A DNA stretch of 64,000 nucleotides from JBOGCH01 sp051656645 (GTDB lineage: Bacteria > Bacteroidota > Bacteroidia > Bacteroidales > Marinifilaceae), in contig JBOGCH010000042.1 of the NCBI GenBank assembly GCA_051656645.1, positions 111,529-175,528 on the forward strand, read 5' to 3'. Of the stretch, positions 9,754 to 20,752 are shown in pieces (position 1 is the stretch's first letter; the number at the start of each line of letters is the position of its first letter). The position numbers were made by a program, and so were the translations under genes. A model generated the notes under the pieces. That model was not told the origin of the DNA. It worked only from the letters and a program-made list of their open reading frames with translations, and searched no databases.

Positions 9754-12700
9754 CTAGAAACCTAGTTTAATACCTATTTTTACACTCTTTGCCAATGGTG
9801 CTTTACCCATATCCATCCCTCGCTCTTCTTGCTCATAGGAGAATGCAAACTCAGGATCTAGGCCTAAATATTTAGTTGCGGTAAATAGATTTTCACCCTT
9901 AGCGAAAAGACTCACCTCCTTAAAGAGACCGAGTCCGCCGGTAAAATCGTAGGATAATGTAATATCTTTTAGTTTGATATATGATCCATCTTCAATCCAA
10001 CGATCAGAGAATCGAGAATTGGCCATAGGATCACCATACTCCGCTTTAGGAATAGATGTTTGTTGCCCGTCGAAAGTCCAACGATATTGAGCAATTGTAG
10101 ATTGATTTTTAAAATCCTTCATTGATTCGGTGGAGCGTCTTAAAACATTATATATCTCATTTCCCTTGCTGTATGTGAAAAGCAAATTAAGACTTACATT
10201 CTTGTAGCGGAAGTTTGTATAGAAGTTACCGAAATAGTCTGGTGCCGCATTACCAAGCGTCAACATATCAGCATCGTTAATCACTTTATCCTCGTTTTGA
10301 TCCATGAATAAAACATCCCCTGCTCTGAAAGCAGCACCGGCAGCATTTACCAAACCAAATTGATTTGCCTGTTGAGATGAACTTATCACGCCGTTCGTTT
10401 TGTATCCGTAGAATGAATATGGAGAGTCGCCTACTTTACTTATTAAGCGTGTACCGTCATTATATTCAATAACTCTTTGATCAACTCCTCCCAATGATAC
10501 AATTTCGGTGTTGAATTTGGAGATAGTACCTCCAACACTCCATGTAAAATTGCCAACCTTGATAGGTGTTATGTGTAATGAAACATCAACTCCTTGAGTC
10601 TGCATTTCACCACCATTATCATATACATAATCAAACCCTGTGGCAGCAGCTAGATCCTTTTGGATAAGCATATCTTTGGTTTTTTCCTGATACAAATCGG
10701 CAGAGACAATAATTCTATTACCCAATACTCGCAAGTCTGCACCTACCCCTTGGTATATGTTTCTTTCAGGCGTTAACAATGAGTTAGGAATATTACCTTT
10801 CACTAAGCCTGACATATCCCTATACACTTTACTTTTATAGAAGTTTTGGGAAAATTTACTACTAAATCGACTATTGGCCAATTCTGAATACTCTGCGCGA
10901 ACCATTAAGTTATCCAACCACGTTTGGCTATTGAATAGTATATTCTTTAGGTTTATGCCGGCATTTGCAGATGGTAAAACTAACGCTCGTTGTGCATTTT
11001 TTCCGGTAGAGGATGAAGCGTCAATAGCAATGGCTCCACCTATGTAAAATCTATTTTTATAATCGTAATTCACATTGGCATATCCATTCATCCAGTTAAA
11101 TTTGGTAATATGTCCTGATAATTCGCGCCCTACTGACGATGTTGTACTATTTAATGTTTTATAAAAGTCCGAACTGGTATTGATGCCTTTACCCATATCG
11201 TACTCCTGATTGCCTAGTATTAATTGATAACCACCGTTTAATGAAAAGTTACTTCCACCTATAGATTTTGTATAACTCAAATTTCCATTTACATAATAGT
11301 TATAGGCCATTCCTATTCCTTGGCGTACTGTGTTTTCTGCAATTCCCTCCATCAATGGTGCAATTGCGCCAGACGTTCTACCTGGTACGAAAATTCTATC
11401 ACGATCATAATTATAGAATAAACCGAATAGTCCAGTTAATTTTAATCTGTTAGTCAAATGATAATTTAACCCGGCATTCACCAATACTTCATAGGCTCCA
11501 TTCTCCGCTTCTACATCATTTACAATAGCCAATGGGTTACTCACTCCAAACACGGGATGAACTTTATTAAATATACCCAAGCTCATTCCATCCGTATTCT
11601 GCGCGTATGCACCGATAATTGGCGCATTGTGAAGTGCTGCTAATAATGGGTTGGTTTCGTTCTGCATACCTTGTTCCATTAATTTTGCCAAACTATATGC
11701 AAAACCAACAGATGCAAACATGTCTAATTTTTTAGTTACTTGCATGTTGGCATTTAAACGCACCGTATATTTGGTAAATCCGGTATTTTCAATTACTCCC
11801 TTGTTATTTAAGAATCCTACTGCTAAGGCATAGTTAGCTATCGCATCTCCCCCTTGTACCTTCAACATATTTTCGGTAGAAAAACCTGGCGTATATACCT
11901 CTTTTTGCCAATCGGTATCATGCTCATATAAATAGTTGTAATGATAACTTGGATCATCCTTCAAGAATGGAAATACTGATATCAGTTCACCTAGGTCAGA
12001 ATAACGAGTTTCCCCTATATCTCCAATATATGTTTTAAAATTCATGGCATCCATCATGGGAATACGTTTATTCATCCAATTGATACCATTGATAGTTTGA
12101 ATATTAACCTTTGTCTCTAAACTAGATGCTCTCTCTGTTTGAATGGAGATAACTCCATTAGCTGCAAGTGATCCGTACATTGCAGCGTCCGCTCCTTTTA
12201 AGAAGTCTATCTTTGCGATACTCTTAGCATCGATAGCATTAAAAATATCCTTTGAATAACCAGAAATAACAGGCGACTCGGCTGTATTTGGTAAATATGG
12301 AAGTCCATCTACAACAATTAATGGTAAATTACTTGCAGATAGGGAACGTATTCCTCTTAATGATAGGTAAGCACCTTCCCCATTCATTCCACCTTTGTCA
12401 ACTATTTGCAACGGAGCTATGTTACCGCCAACTAAAGCTTGTGAAACTGAGTTATAGCCCTGACTTAACATTTGAGCATCTATACTCGATGATGTTCCTA
12501 TTTTCTCATCCATATTTATAACTTTGTTATTGGACGAATATTTACCAACATAAAAAGGAGCATCTATCGGCATCAATCCTATTTTAATATTTAAATTCTT
12601 TGGATAGATTTTCTTACTCTCAAATCCTTCTGCCGATATTGTAAGTTGATTAACCGTATTTTTGTCAACCTCCAAAACAAAGTTACCTTCAGCATCTGTC

Positions 12701-12858
12701 AGTTGAGTACCCTTTACTCCAGGAGCTACAATTTGTGCATTTACAATGGGCTGTTTATTTAATGTATTGTAAACAACCCCTCTAATTTTTACTCCTTCAG
12801 CATGCAGCATATTACCACATACAATTAGGAAGAATAGCAATGTATATATATGTTTCAT
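9754..12858 (-). CDS. SusC-like TonB-dependent receptor (pair 2)
   Basis: A 1034-residue TonB-dependent outer-membrane transporter of the SusC/RagA family. It has a signal peptide (MKHIYTLLFFLIVCGNMLHA), a carboxypeptidase-regulatory-like domain at about 23-100 (IRGVVYN, DAEGNFVLEV), a plug with SLRGIRSLSASNLPLIVVDGLP, and a beta-barrel ending in KSVKIGIKLGF with a terminal Phe. It forms a pair with the SusD gene that follows. Two SusC/SusD pairs in one operon suggest import of two related products, for example saccharides of different size or glycopeptides. The specific ligand cannot be read from sequence. Confidence 0.92.
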   Translation of the reverse strand: MKHIYTLLFFLIVCGNMLHAEGVKIRGVVYNTLNKQPIVNAQIVAPGVKGTQLTDAEGNFVLEVDKNTVNQLTISAEGFESKKIYPKNLNIKIGLMPIDAPFYVGKYSSNNKVINMDEKIGTSSSIDAQMLSQGYNSVSQALVGGNIAPLQIVDKGGMNGEGAYLSLRGIRSLSASNLPLIVVDGLPYLPNTAESPVISGYSKDIFNAIDAKSIAKIDFLKGADAAMYGSLAANGVISIQTERASSLETKVNIQTINGINWMNKRIPMMDAMNFKTYIGDIGETRYSDLGELISVFPFLKDDPSYHYNYLYEHDTDWQKEVYTPGFSTENMLKVQGGDAIANYALAVGFLNNKGVIENTGFTKYTVRLNANMQVTKKLDMFASVGFAYSLAKLMEQGMQNETNPLLAALHNAPIIGAYAQNTDGMSLGIFNKVHPVFGVSNPLAIVNDVEAENGAYEVLVNAGLNYHLTNRLKLTGLFGLFYNYDRDRIFVPGRTSGAIAPLMEGIAENTVRQGIGMAYNYYVNGNLSYTKSIGGSNFSLNGGYQLILGNQEYDMGKGINTSSDFYKTLNSTTSSVGRELSGHITKFNWMNGYANVNYDYKNRFYIGGAIAIDASSSTGKNAQRALVLPSANAGINLKNILFNSQTWLDNLMVRAEYSELANSRFSSKFSQNFYKSKVYRDMSGLVKGNIPNSLLTPERNIYQGVGADLRVLGNRIIVSADLYQEKTKDMLIQKDLAAATGFDYVYDNGGEMQTQGVDVSLHITPIKVGNFTWSVGGTISKFNTEIVSLGGVDQRVIEYNDGTRLISKVGDSPYSFYGYKTNGVISSSQQANQFGLVNAAGAAFRAGDVLFMDQNEDKVINDADMLTLGNAAPDYFGNFYTNFRYKNVSLNLLFTYSKGNEIYNVLRRSTESMKDFKNQSTIAQYRWTFDGQQTSIPKAEYGDPMANSRFSDRWIEDGSYIKLKDITLSYDFTGGLGLFKEVSLFAKGENLFTATKYLGLDPEFAFSYEQEERGMDMGKAPLAKSVKIGIKLGF

Positions 12859-12893
12859 CTCTTTGAATTTATATTGATGACTCAGTAGTGCTA

Positions 12894-14399
12894 TTAATAA
12901 ATAGCCGCTCCTTGTGGTGACACTTTCGTTTCATAAATTATCAATCTCGGGCCTGTGGCTGCATCTCCTACTGTTTTAAGTTTAATTGTAACCACAACCT
13001 CAGACATTCCATCACTTTCTTTGATTTCAAACTCACCTACATTTCGTAGTTTATAGTTTGATGTCTCATATGGTGAAGCTCCGAAGTTATAATCTGCTTT
13101 AACTAATTTTCCATTTACATATACATCATGCTTTCCAAGATACCATGCACGGAAGGACATTTCGATATTGTATTTACCCGGAGGTAAAAGAATAGGCATG
13201 TAACCGTTATCTCTATCTTCCCTTAACATGGTGTATGTTGTTGACCACTCGGGCGCATTTTTATCATAATCGCTATGTAAACAGCTATTAAAGTCTGTTG
13301 CAAATTTCCGGAGACCTTCACCTGTGTAATACTTCTCTTTCTGTTCTGCATTCAGTTTTTTATACATAGTATTATGAATAACATTGTATGTTTGTTCAAA
13401 CAGGTTGCGTGGTATATGTAAATAGGTCATATTGTAATGAATTCCATTACTCAGAGTTGTGTAATTGGGATCCACTTTTTGATATTGTGTTCTCCAGTCT
13501 CTCGAGAAAGCTGATGTTAATTGTACATTATCCTCATAAGTTGTAATCTCGTCATTGTGAATCGCAGCAGAAAGTATCCAGTTTTTAAATACTAGAGAAT
13601 CACGCTTGGTTAACATATTGCCATAGAAACTGCTGATTCTTGTCATAGCATCATCGTATTGCTCATTATTTGGCAAAAACAATGTAAATTTCTTATTCTC
13701 ATCCCTAAGGTCTGCCGTATTTAAATATGGATTCTGGATTACGAATACTGAATCATAGATTGTTTGTCCCGTTGGTGTAACCCCTATAGGAAAGCTTAAA
13801 TCCTCTCTAAACAGAGTGTCGCTATACGATAGAAAATGATCACGAAATAAAGAATACTCCTCACTACATTCTGTTAGGACATCATAAAGATTACTTTTAT
13901 AGTCTAACATCCCATTAATTTCATGTATCACGCCATTTGCACATAATTGATTAGGCTTTACAAGTAAATTTCCATCAAGCTCAAAACCCTGTTCCGTTGC
14001 AAGTAGGTATGCGTTCTTTCCAGCTAAGGTCTTTACTTGCTTACCATCTTGTAATTTAGGATAATATAGAGCCATATTATTAATGTGGTGTAAAGCTATT
14101 GATTTGCGTATTTGCGCATCTGTAGGTAATTCTGGCAATTGATCGTTACTTACAGCCCAAACAGTTAACACTTGGTTTTTAGTTAACTCCTCTCCTACAC
14201 CGGTCTCGTCCAATAGTTGGACAAAGCGGGAATATTGTGGTTGAGAACGTAAGTACTCCATTAAATTCTCAGTGGAAATCTCCATGCCCTGCGCTCCCTC
14301 TTGTTTAAAATGCTTATCCCAAGTATCCTCACACGCAAACAAGCTCCACAAAAGGCAAAACAATATTGATAATTTAAATATATTTTTCATATTACGCAT
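12894..14399 (-). CDS. FAS1 (fasciclin) lipoprotein with C-terminal beta-sandwich module
   Basis: A 501-residue lipoprotein (lipobox LFAC followed by EDTWDKHF). Residues about 40-165 form a FAS1 domain, seen as LMEYLRSQPQYSRFVQLLDETG, NQVLTVWAVSNDQL and NGVIHEINGML. A second, divergent FAS1-like part spans about 170-340. The last 100 residues contain GKYNIEMSFRAW, DVYVNGKLV and RLIIYETKV, a pattern like a carbohydrate-binding beta-sandwich. The neighbouring gene upstream has the same layout, so the two are probably duplicates that diverged. The likely role is a surface glycan- or glycoprotein-binding protein working with the SusC/SusD pairs. The second Met, 9 bp in, is an equally good start. 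Confidence 0.82.
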   Translation of the reverse strand: MRNMKNIFKLSILFCLLWSLFACEDTWDKHFKQEGAQGMEISTENLMEYLRSQPQYSRFVQLLDETGVGEELTKNQVLTVWAVSNDQLPELPTDAQIRKSIALHHINNMALYYPKLQDGKQVKTLAGKNAYLLATEQGFELDGNLLVKPNQLCANGVIHEINGMLDYKSNLYDVLTECSEEYSLFRDHFLSYSDTLFREDLSFPIGVTPTGQTIYDSVFVIQNPYLNTADLRDENKKFTLFLPNNEQYDDAMTRISSFYGNMLTKRDSLVFKNWILSAAIHNDEITTYEDNVQLTSAFSRDWRTQYQKVDPNYTTLSNGIHYNMTYLHIPRNLFEQTYNVIHNTMYKKLNAEQKEKYYTGEGLRKFATDFNSCLHSDYDKNAPEWSTTYTMLREDRDNGYMPILLPPGKYNIEMSFRAWYLGKHDVYVNGKLVKADYNFGASPYETSNYKLRNVGEFEIKESDGMSEVVVTIKLKTVGDAATGPRLIIYETKVSPQGAAIY

Positions 14400-14408
14400 T
14401 TTAAAACA

Positions 14409-15965
14409 TTAATTCACTGGTTCAAAGATGATATAATCAACTTCCATTTGACCGGCACTCACAACCGTAAATCGTATTGTTGGTGCGCCTGTTTCTCTTA
14501 GATTAACCACTCCGACATCCACCGTTGTTTTGGTATATCCTGTTCCTACAAACTGAATAGGAGCTCCTACTTTTACTCCATTAACACTCAATTGCCATAC
14601 ACCGCGAGAAACCGCTTTGTGAATTTGCATCTTCACTTTGTATTTACCCTTAATGATTGCAGGGAGATCCATCTCCCACCATCCAACAGGACCACAATTA
14701 GCAGCAAGTACATCGGCATTATCAAAATAGCCACCTGTCCAAGTACTTCTTGTTTCATACCAAATTCTTCCGGTGTTTTCAGGTATCGTTTCATAACGAA
14801 TAAATGGAAAAGCTTCCATGGTTAGATTATTTGTTTTTCCCTGTCCAGAACTGCTACCTTTTCTATACCATTCTAATCCGGTAAATTCAGGAAAGTAAGA
14901 ACCGTCCGTGAGCTCTAGCTTAAATGATACAGGTTTTGGCGAATAGATAGGCATAATTCCTGTAACCTCATGGATCATACCGTTACGTGCCATGATATTG
15001 TAATTTGTTTTACCAAATGTCAATATAGGCTGGTCGCTTTCCTCATCATAGTTAATTGAAAACGTTCCATTATCTTGAACAGTAATTAATTCTCCTTTTG
15101 CTAACGTTGCAATATTCTTTACTCTAGGCCCTTGTTCAAAATCGGCAAGATCAGAGAATGACTGCATGCCGCTGATTAGATGATAAGCAGCATATTTATT
15201 AAGTGGATTTTGTTTATTGGTATAATCATCTCTGTGTGGAGAGAAACGCTCTATTAAATCCTCAACCGATTCTATTTCTTCCGATTTAAATACGTCATTT
15301 GACACTACAAAAAGCGTAACATAATACTTATTACCCAATGCATTATATATATTCTGCATATAGGCCGTATCGACGCCCGTTATTTGAACTAATTCATTAA
15401 ACAACGAATATCGAGATTCAGTAGCAACAATGTCTTTTACACTTTCAGTAATTGGATCTAAACACTTATCGACTATATGTATCAATCCATTGGATGTTTT
15501 GATTTCTGTCCCAACTAAAGATGCACGATCATTGATGACAACATTTAAATCGCCAGAATACTTTGATATCAGATAATCGCCAGATGCTGTTGTATCTGCG
15601 AGTTTCCCATTTTTCATTTGTATTCTTTGATATTGTGTTCCTTCAATTACATGGTACTTTAACAAATGGATTAAATCTGCAGGTTTCATCTCATCCAACG
15701 AAGCTAAGTTAAGCTCTTTCGCATAAGCATCAACGGTTGCATTGGTTGGTACAAAACACGTAAAGGTATTGCGAACCGTCAAAGCATCAAATAACTTTGC
15801 ACTCTTAAGCAACGATGTCCATAGACTAAAATCCCTATTGCTTTCCAAATAATCGCCAATCGTCATACCCTCTTCTTTGGCAAAGCTCTCATCGCTACTC
15901 GCACTCTCGCAACCAAGAAAAGACAACAACGAAAATAAAATAGTATAAGTAATATATTTTTTCAT
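14409..15965 (-). CDS. FAS1 (fasciclin) lipoprotein with C-terminal beta-sandwich module
   Basis: A 518-residue lipoprotein with lipobox LGC followed by ESASSDES. The first FAS1 domain (about 30-180) is clear: LWTSLLKSAKLFDAL, NTFTCFVPTNATVDAY, LLKYHVIEGT and NGLIHIVDKCL. The second (about 185-330) ends in NGMIHEVTGIMPI. Residues about 350-518 are a separate module with GWWEMDLPAIIKGKYKVKMQ, LSVNGVKVG and MEVDYIIFEP, similar in pattern to the C-terminus of the gene that follows and to CBM6/35-type folds. It lies 17 bp after the SusD gene and 9 bp before the next FAS1 gene. It is probably a surface-exposed binding protein of the locus; no catalytic motif is seen. Confidence 0.82.
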   Translation of the reverse strand: MKKYITYTILFSLLSFLGCESASSDESFAKEEGMTIGDYLESNRDFSLWTSLLKSAKLFDALTVRNTFTCFVPTNATVDAYAKELNLASLDEMKPADLIHLLKYHVIEGTQYQRIQMKNGKLADTTASGDYLISKYSGDLNVVINDRASLVGTEIKTSNGLIHIVDKCLDPITESVKDIVATESRYSLFNELVQITGVDTAYMQNIYNALGNKYYVTLFVVSNDVFKSEEIESVEDLIERFSPHRDDYTNKQNPLNKYAAYHLISGMQSFSDLADFEQGPRVKNIATLAKGELITVQDNGTFSINYDEESDQPILTFGKTNYNIMARNGMIHEVTGIMPIYSPKPVSFKLELTDGSYFPEFTGLEWYRKGSSSGQGKTNNLTMEAFPFIRYETIPENTGRIWYETRSTWTGGYFDNADVLAANCGPVGWWEMDLPAIIKGKYKVKMQIHKAVSRGVWQLSVNGVKVGAPIQFVGTGYTKTTVDVGVVNLRETGAPTIRFTVVSAGQMEVDYIIFEPVN

Positions 15966-15982
15966 ATTTGCACGATATTAAT

Positions 15983-17452
15983 TTAATCTACGTCATTATA
16001 ATATTCGTTCTGAACCAAGATGCCACCATTTGCCTCAATCTCATTTTTGTGAATTGGCAGGTAATACCCAAGTTCATTTTGTAATTTTGACTCAAATATT
16101 GGTCGGTTTTGTGCGGATGTGTTTTCTAACAATACATCTAATAAATAGTCTCTGTATTCATAGCCATTCCGTTTTGCCGTTCTTAAGATATCGAACCAAC
16201 GTTTACCCTCTGCAACAAATTCCATTTGTCGTTCGGCCATAATTAGTTCTAAAGCCTGACGTTTTTCGCCTGTGAAAACCGGATGTGATGAATAGCCCGC
16301 ACGCTCGCGAATGGATTTCAAGATAGGGTAAGCAACATCCGTTTTACCAAGCATTACTAGCGCTTCCGCTTTCATTAAATGAATCTCTGCTAAACGATAA
16401 AATATCCAGTTTGCATTTCTAAAAGATGTTGGTCTTACCTCTCCTCCATCAACCTTTGCTCTTGTACCTACATATTTCCATATTTTCAAATCTTCAAGAT
16501 AAGTTACCTCTTTACCTCTATAATCTGTTTCTTTATATGTAGTAAACAGTTTTAATGACGCTTGCGAAAGAATATAACGAGAACTGGTATTAAACCATGT
16601 AACCAGACTATTTTGCTGAGCATCTCCTAACCACTGTAACTCAAATATACTTTCAACGCTATTACCCGGGTTGTATAAGTTATACCACTCCTCTTTATCC
16701 AATAGAGAATACAAACCAGAACCAATAATAAAATCACAACTCTCAATTGCTGCTTCATATTTCTCGGCCCATAGACACACGTCAGCTAACAAAGCATGCA
16801 ATGCATAGGAGGTTGCTCTTCCCTTGTTTTTTATATCATTTCCATACCCAGGCTTGATTCTTGTTTTAGCCCAATCAAGATCACTTAAAATCTGATTCAA
16901 TATTTCTGCTTCTGAATTTTTCTTTACCATAAATGGAGCAGAATCATCAACGTAAGGTTCTAATACGAGCGGAACCTCACCAAACGTACGTACCAAATAA
17001 AAATAACACAAAGCACGTTGAAACATTGCTTCAGCAACATAGGCATTTGAAAGTTCCAGTTTAAACGATTTATCCTTCTCTAAAACAGTGGGACCGTACT
17101 TAATAACAGCATTTGCCGAAGCAATTACTTTATAAAATGGGGCCCAATTACAAATTCCATTTGTTGTAAGTATTTGTAACTCCACTATTTTCTGCTCATC
17201 TGATGTCGCTTTAGCATCCAACATCATTCCATCTCCACGCACTTCACCCCATTGAATATACTTTTCCAAGCAACTCTTCATTAATGTATAACCGTTGTTT
17301 ATTACAGCCTCAACATCCTCTTTGGTATTCCAATAAGTTGCACTCGTTTGATTGTTTTCCGGATCTAGGTCCAGCCAAGCATTACATCCGCTTGTTATTA
17401 GAATAATAAAAACAATCGCGGCTTTACTCATTATATTATAATATTTATCCAT
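15983..17452 (-). CDS. SusD-like outer-membrane lipoprotein (pair 1)
   Basis: A 489-residue SusD/RagB-family lipoprotein. The signal peptide ends in a lipobox, TSGC followed by NAWLDLDPENNQT, and the mature start is the usual LDLDP motif. The C-terminal half has RLAEIHLMKAEALV, a nearly invariant SusD segment, and a closing YYLPIHKNEIEAN. It follows its SusC partner by 31 bp. An internal Met at residue 8 would give a shorter signal peptide and may be the true start. Together with SusC it should bind and import a glycan fragment at the outer membrane. Confidence 0.92.
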   Translation of the reverse strand: MDKYYNIMSKAAIVFIILITSGCNAWLDLDPENNQTSATYWNTKEDVEAVINNGYTLMKSCLEKYIQWGEVRGDGMMLDAKATSDEQKIVELQILTTNGICNWAPFYKVIASANAVIKYGPTVLEKDKSFKLELSNAYVAEAMFQRALCYFYLVRTFGEVPLVLEPYVDDSAPFMVKKNSEAEILNQILSDLDWAKTRIKPGYGNDIKNKGRATSYALHALLADVCLWAEKYEAAIESCDFIIGSGLYSLLDKEEWYNLYNPGNSVESIFELQWLGDAQQNSLVTWFNTSSRYILSQASLKLFTTYKETDYRGKEVTYLEDLKIWKYVGTRAKVDGGEVRPTSFRNANWIFYRLAEIHLMKAEALVMLGKTDVAYPILKSIRERAGYSSHPVFTGEKRQALELIMAERQMEFVAEGKRWFDILRTAKRNGYEYRDYLLDVLLENTSAQNRPIFESKLQNELGYYLPIHKNEIEANGGILVQNEYYNDVD

Positions 17453-17483
17453 ATTTTAATTTCTTTAAAAGCTATACACTTTG

Positions 17484-20400
17484 TTAGAACTCAACAGTAC
17501 ATCCAACGGCAATTCTAATAGGACGAGGCGTGTAATCATTATCTATAGCCAACGGATAAAGTCCTCCCTGTATACCTACTTCCGGATTTTGTCCAGTATA
17601 GTTTGTCCAAGTAAATAAGTCATAAGATGTAACATATAATGATGCTCTACTAATGTTTGCTCGTTGAATAATATGCTTTGGAAGTGAGTATGACAATGTT
17701 ACTTGTTTTAAACGAATAAAATCACCACGTTCAACAAAACGGTCAGATCCTAAATAATTGTATCCACGACTCCACAATGCTCTAGGTATATCCGTATTCT
17801 TAGCATCGCCCTCTCTTCTCCATCTTTTCAATACGGCTGTACTCTGATTGTTAGCATTATACATATTTTCTGAGTTCATTCTGGATTTGTTAATAACGCT
17901 TTGGCCAACTCTGTACTGGAAGAATGTTTTAAGACGAAGGTCCTTGTATTTTAAATCCAGTCCAAATCCACCTATACATGAAGGCATGGAGTTCCCTAGG
18001 TAAACAATATCGTATTTATCAATTACACCATCCTTATTTATATCGTCATAGTGCGCATCACCAGGGCGTACACGTAAATTATTAATTGATGTATAAACAG
18101 GATCGCCTTGAATATCTAATATGTCATCGCCATATCTATTGGTTGCTACGGTTTCAGCAACATTATCATATACACCTAGGTATTTATATCCATAAAATGA
18201 GCCTAGAGGGTCGCCAATAACAACATTACTTGCATAATTACCATTTCCAAATGTGTAACTATCATAACGTTTATTTACCGGTAACTTCAATACTTTATTT
18301 ATGTTCTGTGAAATATTGAAATTTACATCTATACCAAAGTGATTTATCTTTACAATATCCCTAAGATTAAAGCGGAATTCCCAACCTTTATTCTCCATCT
18401 TACCTGAATTGTAATAACTTATCTGAGAATAACCGGTAGTTGAAGGTATGGTAACATTTTGCTGTAACAAATCATCGCTAACTTTACTGTATAAATCAAA
18501 TGTTAATGATAAACGCGCATTCATCATTAGTAGGTCCATTCCTATATTTTTTTGAGTAACCATTTCCCATTTCAAATTATTCAATTGGATTGTGGCTGGA
18601 CCTACACTCGGATCTCCAATATAATCAGTATTTGCCTGGAAAGTTCCAATATATGGATACGAACCATTTGGAGAGTTACCATTTTTTCCCCAAGATGCTC
18701 TGATTTCTGAATCATTTAAGAAATTTAGATTTTTAAATAATCCTTCTTCCGAAAAACGCCATGCAACCGAGGCACTTGGAAAACCACCCCAACGATTTGA
18801 TTTCCCCATTTTAGAGTTTCCATCCATTCTGTACGACACATTGAACATGTATCGATTATTGTACTTGTAGTGCGCAGCACCGAAAAAACCTACACTTCTT
18901 GAAGAGCTTTTTCCTGAACCAAACGTAACAATATCTCCCCCGGCAGACGGATCACTTACATTACTTGAACCTAGCCCCTTAACCCCACTAGCATGATTGG
19001 AACTTGTATACTCTTTAATATGGGCTGTTCCTGTTAAGATAAGACTATTTCTTTCATTAAATTGTTTGTTATATATCAACTTAGAAATTAAGTTCATAGA
19101 AACTTTATCCGTCATATTATCTTCACCACGGTTATAGTCCTTGTGTGCTGAGCTTACACCGGTAACCTCTTTGGGTAAATATTTTTTATTTTTTGAGGTA
19201 CCAATATCAAAAGCAACATCTTGACTAAATGTCAATGATCGAAGAATATCATATTTCAATGAAAATGCTAAACGAATGTCTCTATTGGTTGTATTATTCT
19301 TAGATAACTCAGCCATTGCTATTGGGTTAAACACATTACTCCATGTACCCTGGAATGGTGTATAATCAGGCTCAACTACTGGCACAAAATATTCTTCTGT
19401 CCTATTCCCATTGTCATCTAATAGATAAGGTGACATATTAGGCATTTTTACACGAGCATGTGAACGGACATTGGTTGACCATGGCTCATTTTTCTCACCT
19501 TGAGAGAATGAAAACTGGGAAGATACACGTAATCTGTCAGAGAATCGGTAATCAACATTTAAACGCGTGTTAAGACGTGTAAATTGTGTCCCCATAGTAG
19601 TTCCCTGGTCTGTTAAGTAACCTACAGAGAAACGGTATAAGGCACGGTCACCACCTCCCGACATTGAGAAATCGGTTTCACTTGATAATCCATTTCGGGT
19701 TATTTCATTTAACCAATTTGTGTTTTGATTGTATTCATCATAATATTTAAATTCCGGATCAAAGTTGATTTCAGGATACTTGATCAATCTATCCATCTCA
19801 CTCCAGTGATATCCAACATCTCCCATTCTATTCCACATTGCATCATGTATTAATGTAACGTATTGTTCTCCATTTAACATCGGAATATTTTTGGGTTCGT
19901 GTTTAAAATCTACTTTTTGAGATATATTAAAGCGTGTTTTTCCACGAGATCCTTTCTTTGTTGTAATTACTAAAACTCCATTTGCACCTTGCGATCCCCA
20001 CATTGCCGTAGCAGCAGCATCCTTCAACACTTCGATTGACTCAATGTCACTAGGAGAAATGTTTACTAAAGCACCAAAATCCTCTTGGTCGGCTGTAGCA
20101 AAATCAAAATCGTCACTTATCTCTGTTACATATGGAATTCCATCAACAACAATCAAAGGTTCATTATTTGCACTTAGAGAGCTCGTCCCACGAATACGGA
20201 TAGCCATTTTCGATCCCGGGTCACCCGATGAAGCAATGATATCTACATTTGATAACCTTCCTTGTAGCGCATCTTCAACAGAGGTGGCCTGCAATTCGGA
20301 CATTCCTTCCATTGTAATCTTCTCCCGCGCCACACCCATATCTTTTACAGCTACTCCGGTATTGCCACGTTCTACAGCGGTTTCACGAATCACAACCTCA

Positions 20401-20726
20401 TCTAATGCATTTGTCTCCTCATTCAACGTGAAATTCAATACCGTTTGACCTGTATATTTAACTTTTTTCGTTGTATAACCAATAAAGGAGCACTGTATTG
20501 TCATCCCTTTGCCTGTAGGTGCTTTCAATATAAATTCACCATCTAGATTCGTAACCGCACCATACATTACACGGTTACTTTCGTTAATTACGCAAACCGT
20601 TGCTCCTATCAATGGGCCGTGTGCGTCTCTTACAATTCCTCTAATAACTTCTTGCGCTATTGTCGGCATAGACAATAACATAAGTGAGATTATGAGAAAG
20701 GATATTTTTGAGAATATATTTTTCAT
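17484..20726 (-). CDS. SusC-like TonB-dependent receptor (pair 1)
   Basis: A 1080-residue SusC/RagA-family outer-membrane receptor. It starts with a signal peptide (MKNIFSKISFLIISLMLL) and a carboxypeptidase-regulatory-like domain (IRGIVRDAHGPLIGATV, NLDGEFILKAP). Then come a likely TonB box region (NALDEVVIR), a plug with IRIRGTSSLSANNEPLIVVDGIPYV and IEVLKDAAATAMWGSQGANGVLVITTKKG, and a long barrel ending in IRIAVGCTVEF. All of these are family hallmarks. It is encoded 26 bp after the large FAS1 gene and just before its SusD partner. Confidence 0.94.
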   Translation of the reverse strand: MKNIFSKISFLIISLMLLSMPTIAQEVIRGIVRDAHGPLIGATVCVINESNRVMYGAVTNLDGEFILKAPTGKGMTIQCSFIGYTTKKVKYTGQTVLNFTLNEETNALDEVVIRETAVERGNTGVAVKDMGVAREKITMEGMSELQATSVEDALQGRLSNVDIIASSGDPGSKMAIRIRGTSSLSANNEPLIVVDGIPYVTEISDDFDFATADQEDFGALVNISPSDIESIEVLKDAAATAMWGSQGANGVLVITTKKGSRGKTRFNISQKVDFKHEPKNIPMLNGEQYVTLIHDAMWNRMGDVGYHWSEMDRLIKYPEINFDPEFKYYDEYNQNTNWLNEITRNGLSSETDFSMSGGGDRALYRFSVGYLTDQGTTMGTQFTRLNTRLNVDYRFSDRLRVSSQFSFSQGEKNEPWSTNVRSHARVKMPNMSPYLLDDNGNRTEEYFVPVVEPDYTPFQGTWSNVFNPIAMAELSKNNTTNRDIRLAFSLKYDILRSLTFSQDVAFDIGTSKNKKYLPKEVTGVSSAHKDYNRGEDNMTDKVSMNLISKLIYNKQFNERNSLILTGTAHIKEYTSSNHASGVKGLGSSNVSDPSAGGDIVTFGSGKSSSRSVGFFGAAHYKYNNRYMFNVSYRMDGNSKMGKSNRWGGFPSASVAWRFSEEGLFKNLNFLNDSEIRASWGKNGNSPNGSYPYIGTFQANTDYIGDPSVGPATIQLNNLKWEMVTQKNIGMDLLMMNARLSLTFDLYSKVSDDLLQQNVTIPSTTGYSQISYYNSGKMENKGWEFRFNLRDIVKINHFGIDVNFNISQNINKVLKLPVNKRYDSYTFGNGNYASNVVIGDPLGSFYGYKYLGVYDNVAETVATNRYGDDILDIQGDPVYTSINNLRVRPGDAHYDDINKDGVIDKYDIVYLGNSMPSCIGGFGLDLKYKDLRLKTFFQYRVGQSVINKSRMNSENMYNANNQSTAVLKRWRREGDAKNTDIPRALWSRGYNYLGSDRFVERGDFIRLKQVTLSYSLPKHIIQRANISRASLYVTSYDLFTWTNYTGQNPEVGIQGGLYPLAIDNDYTPRPIRIAVGCTVEF

Positions 20727-20752
20727 TATTATTCTTTATTTACTCATATATA

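Noticed and set aside
20044..20448. 134-codon open frame antisense to the SusC gene
   Set aside because: It lies fully inside a well-supported SusC coding region, has no domain pattern and is a typical reverse-frame shadow.
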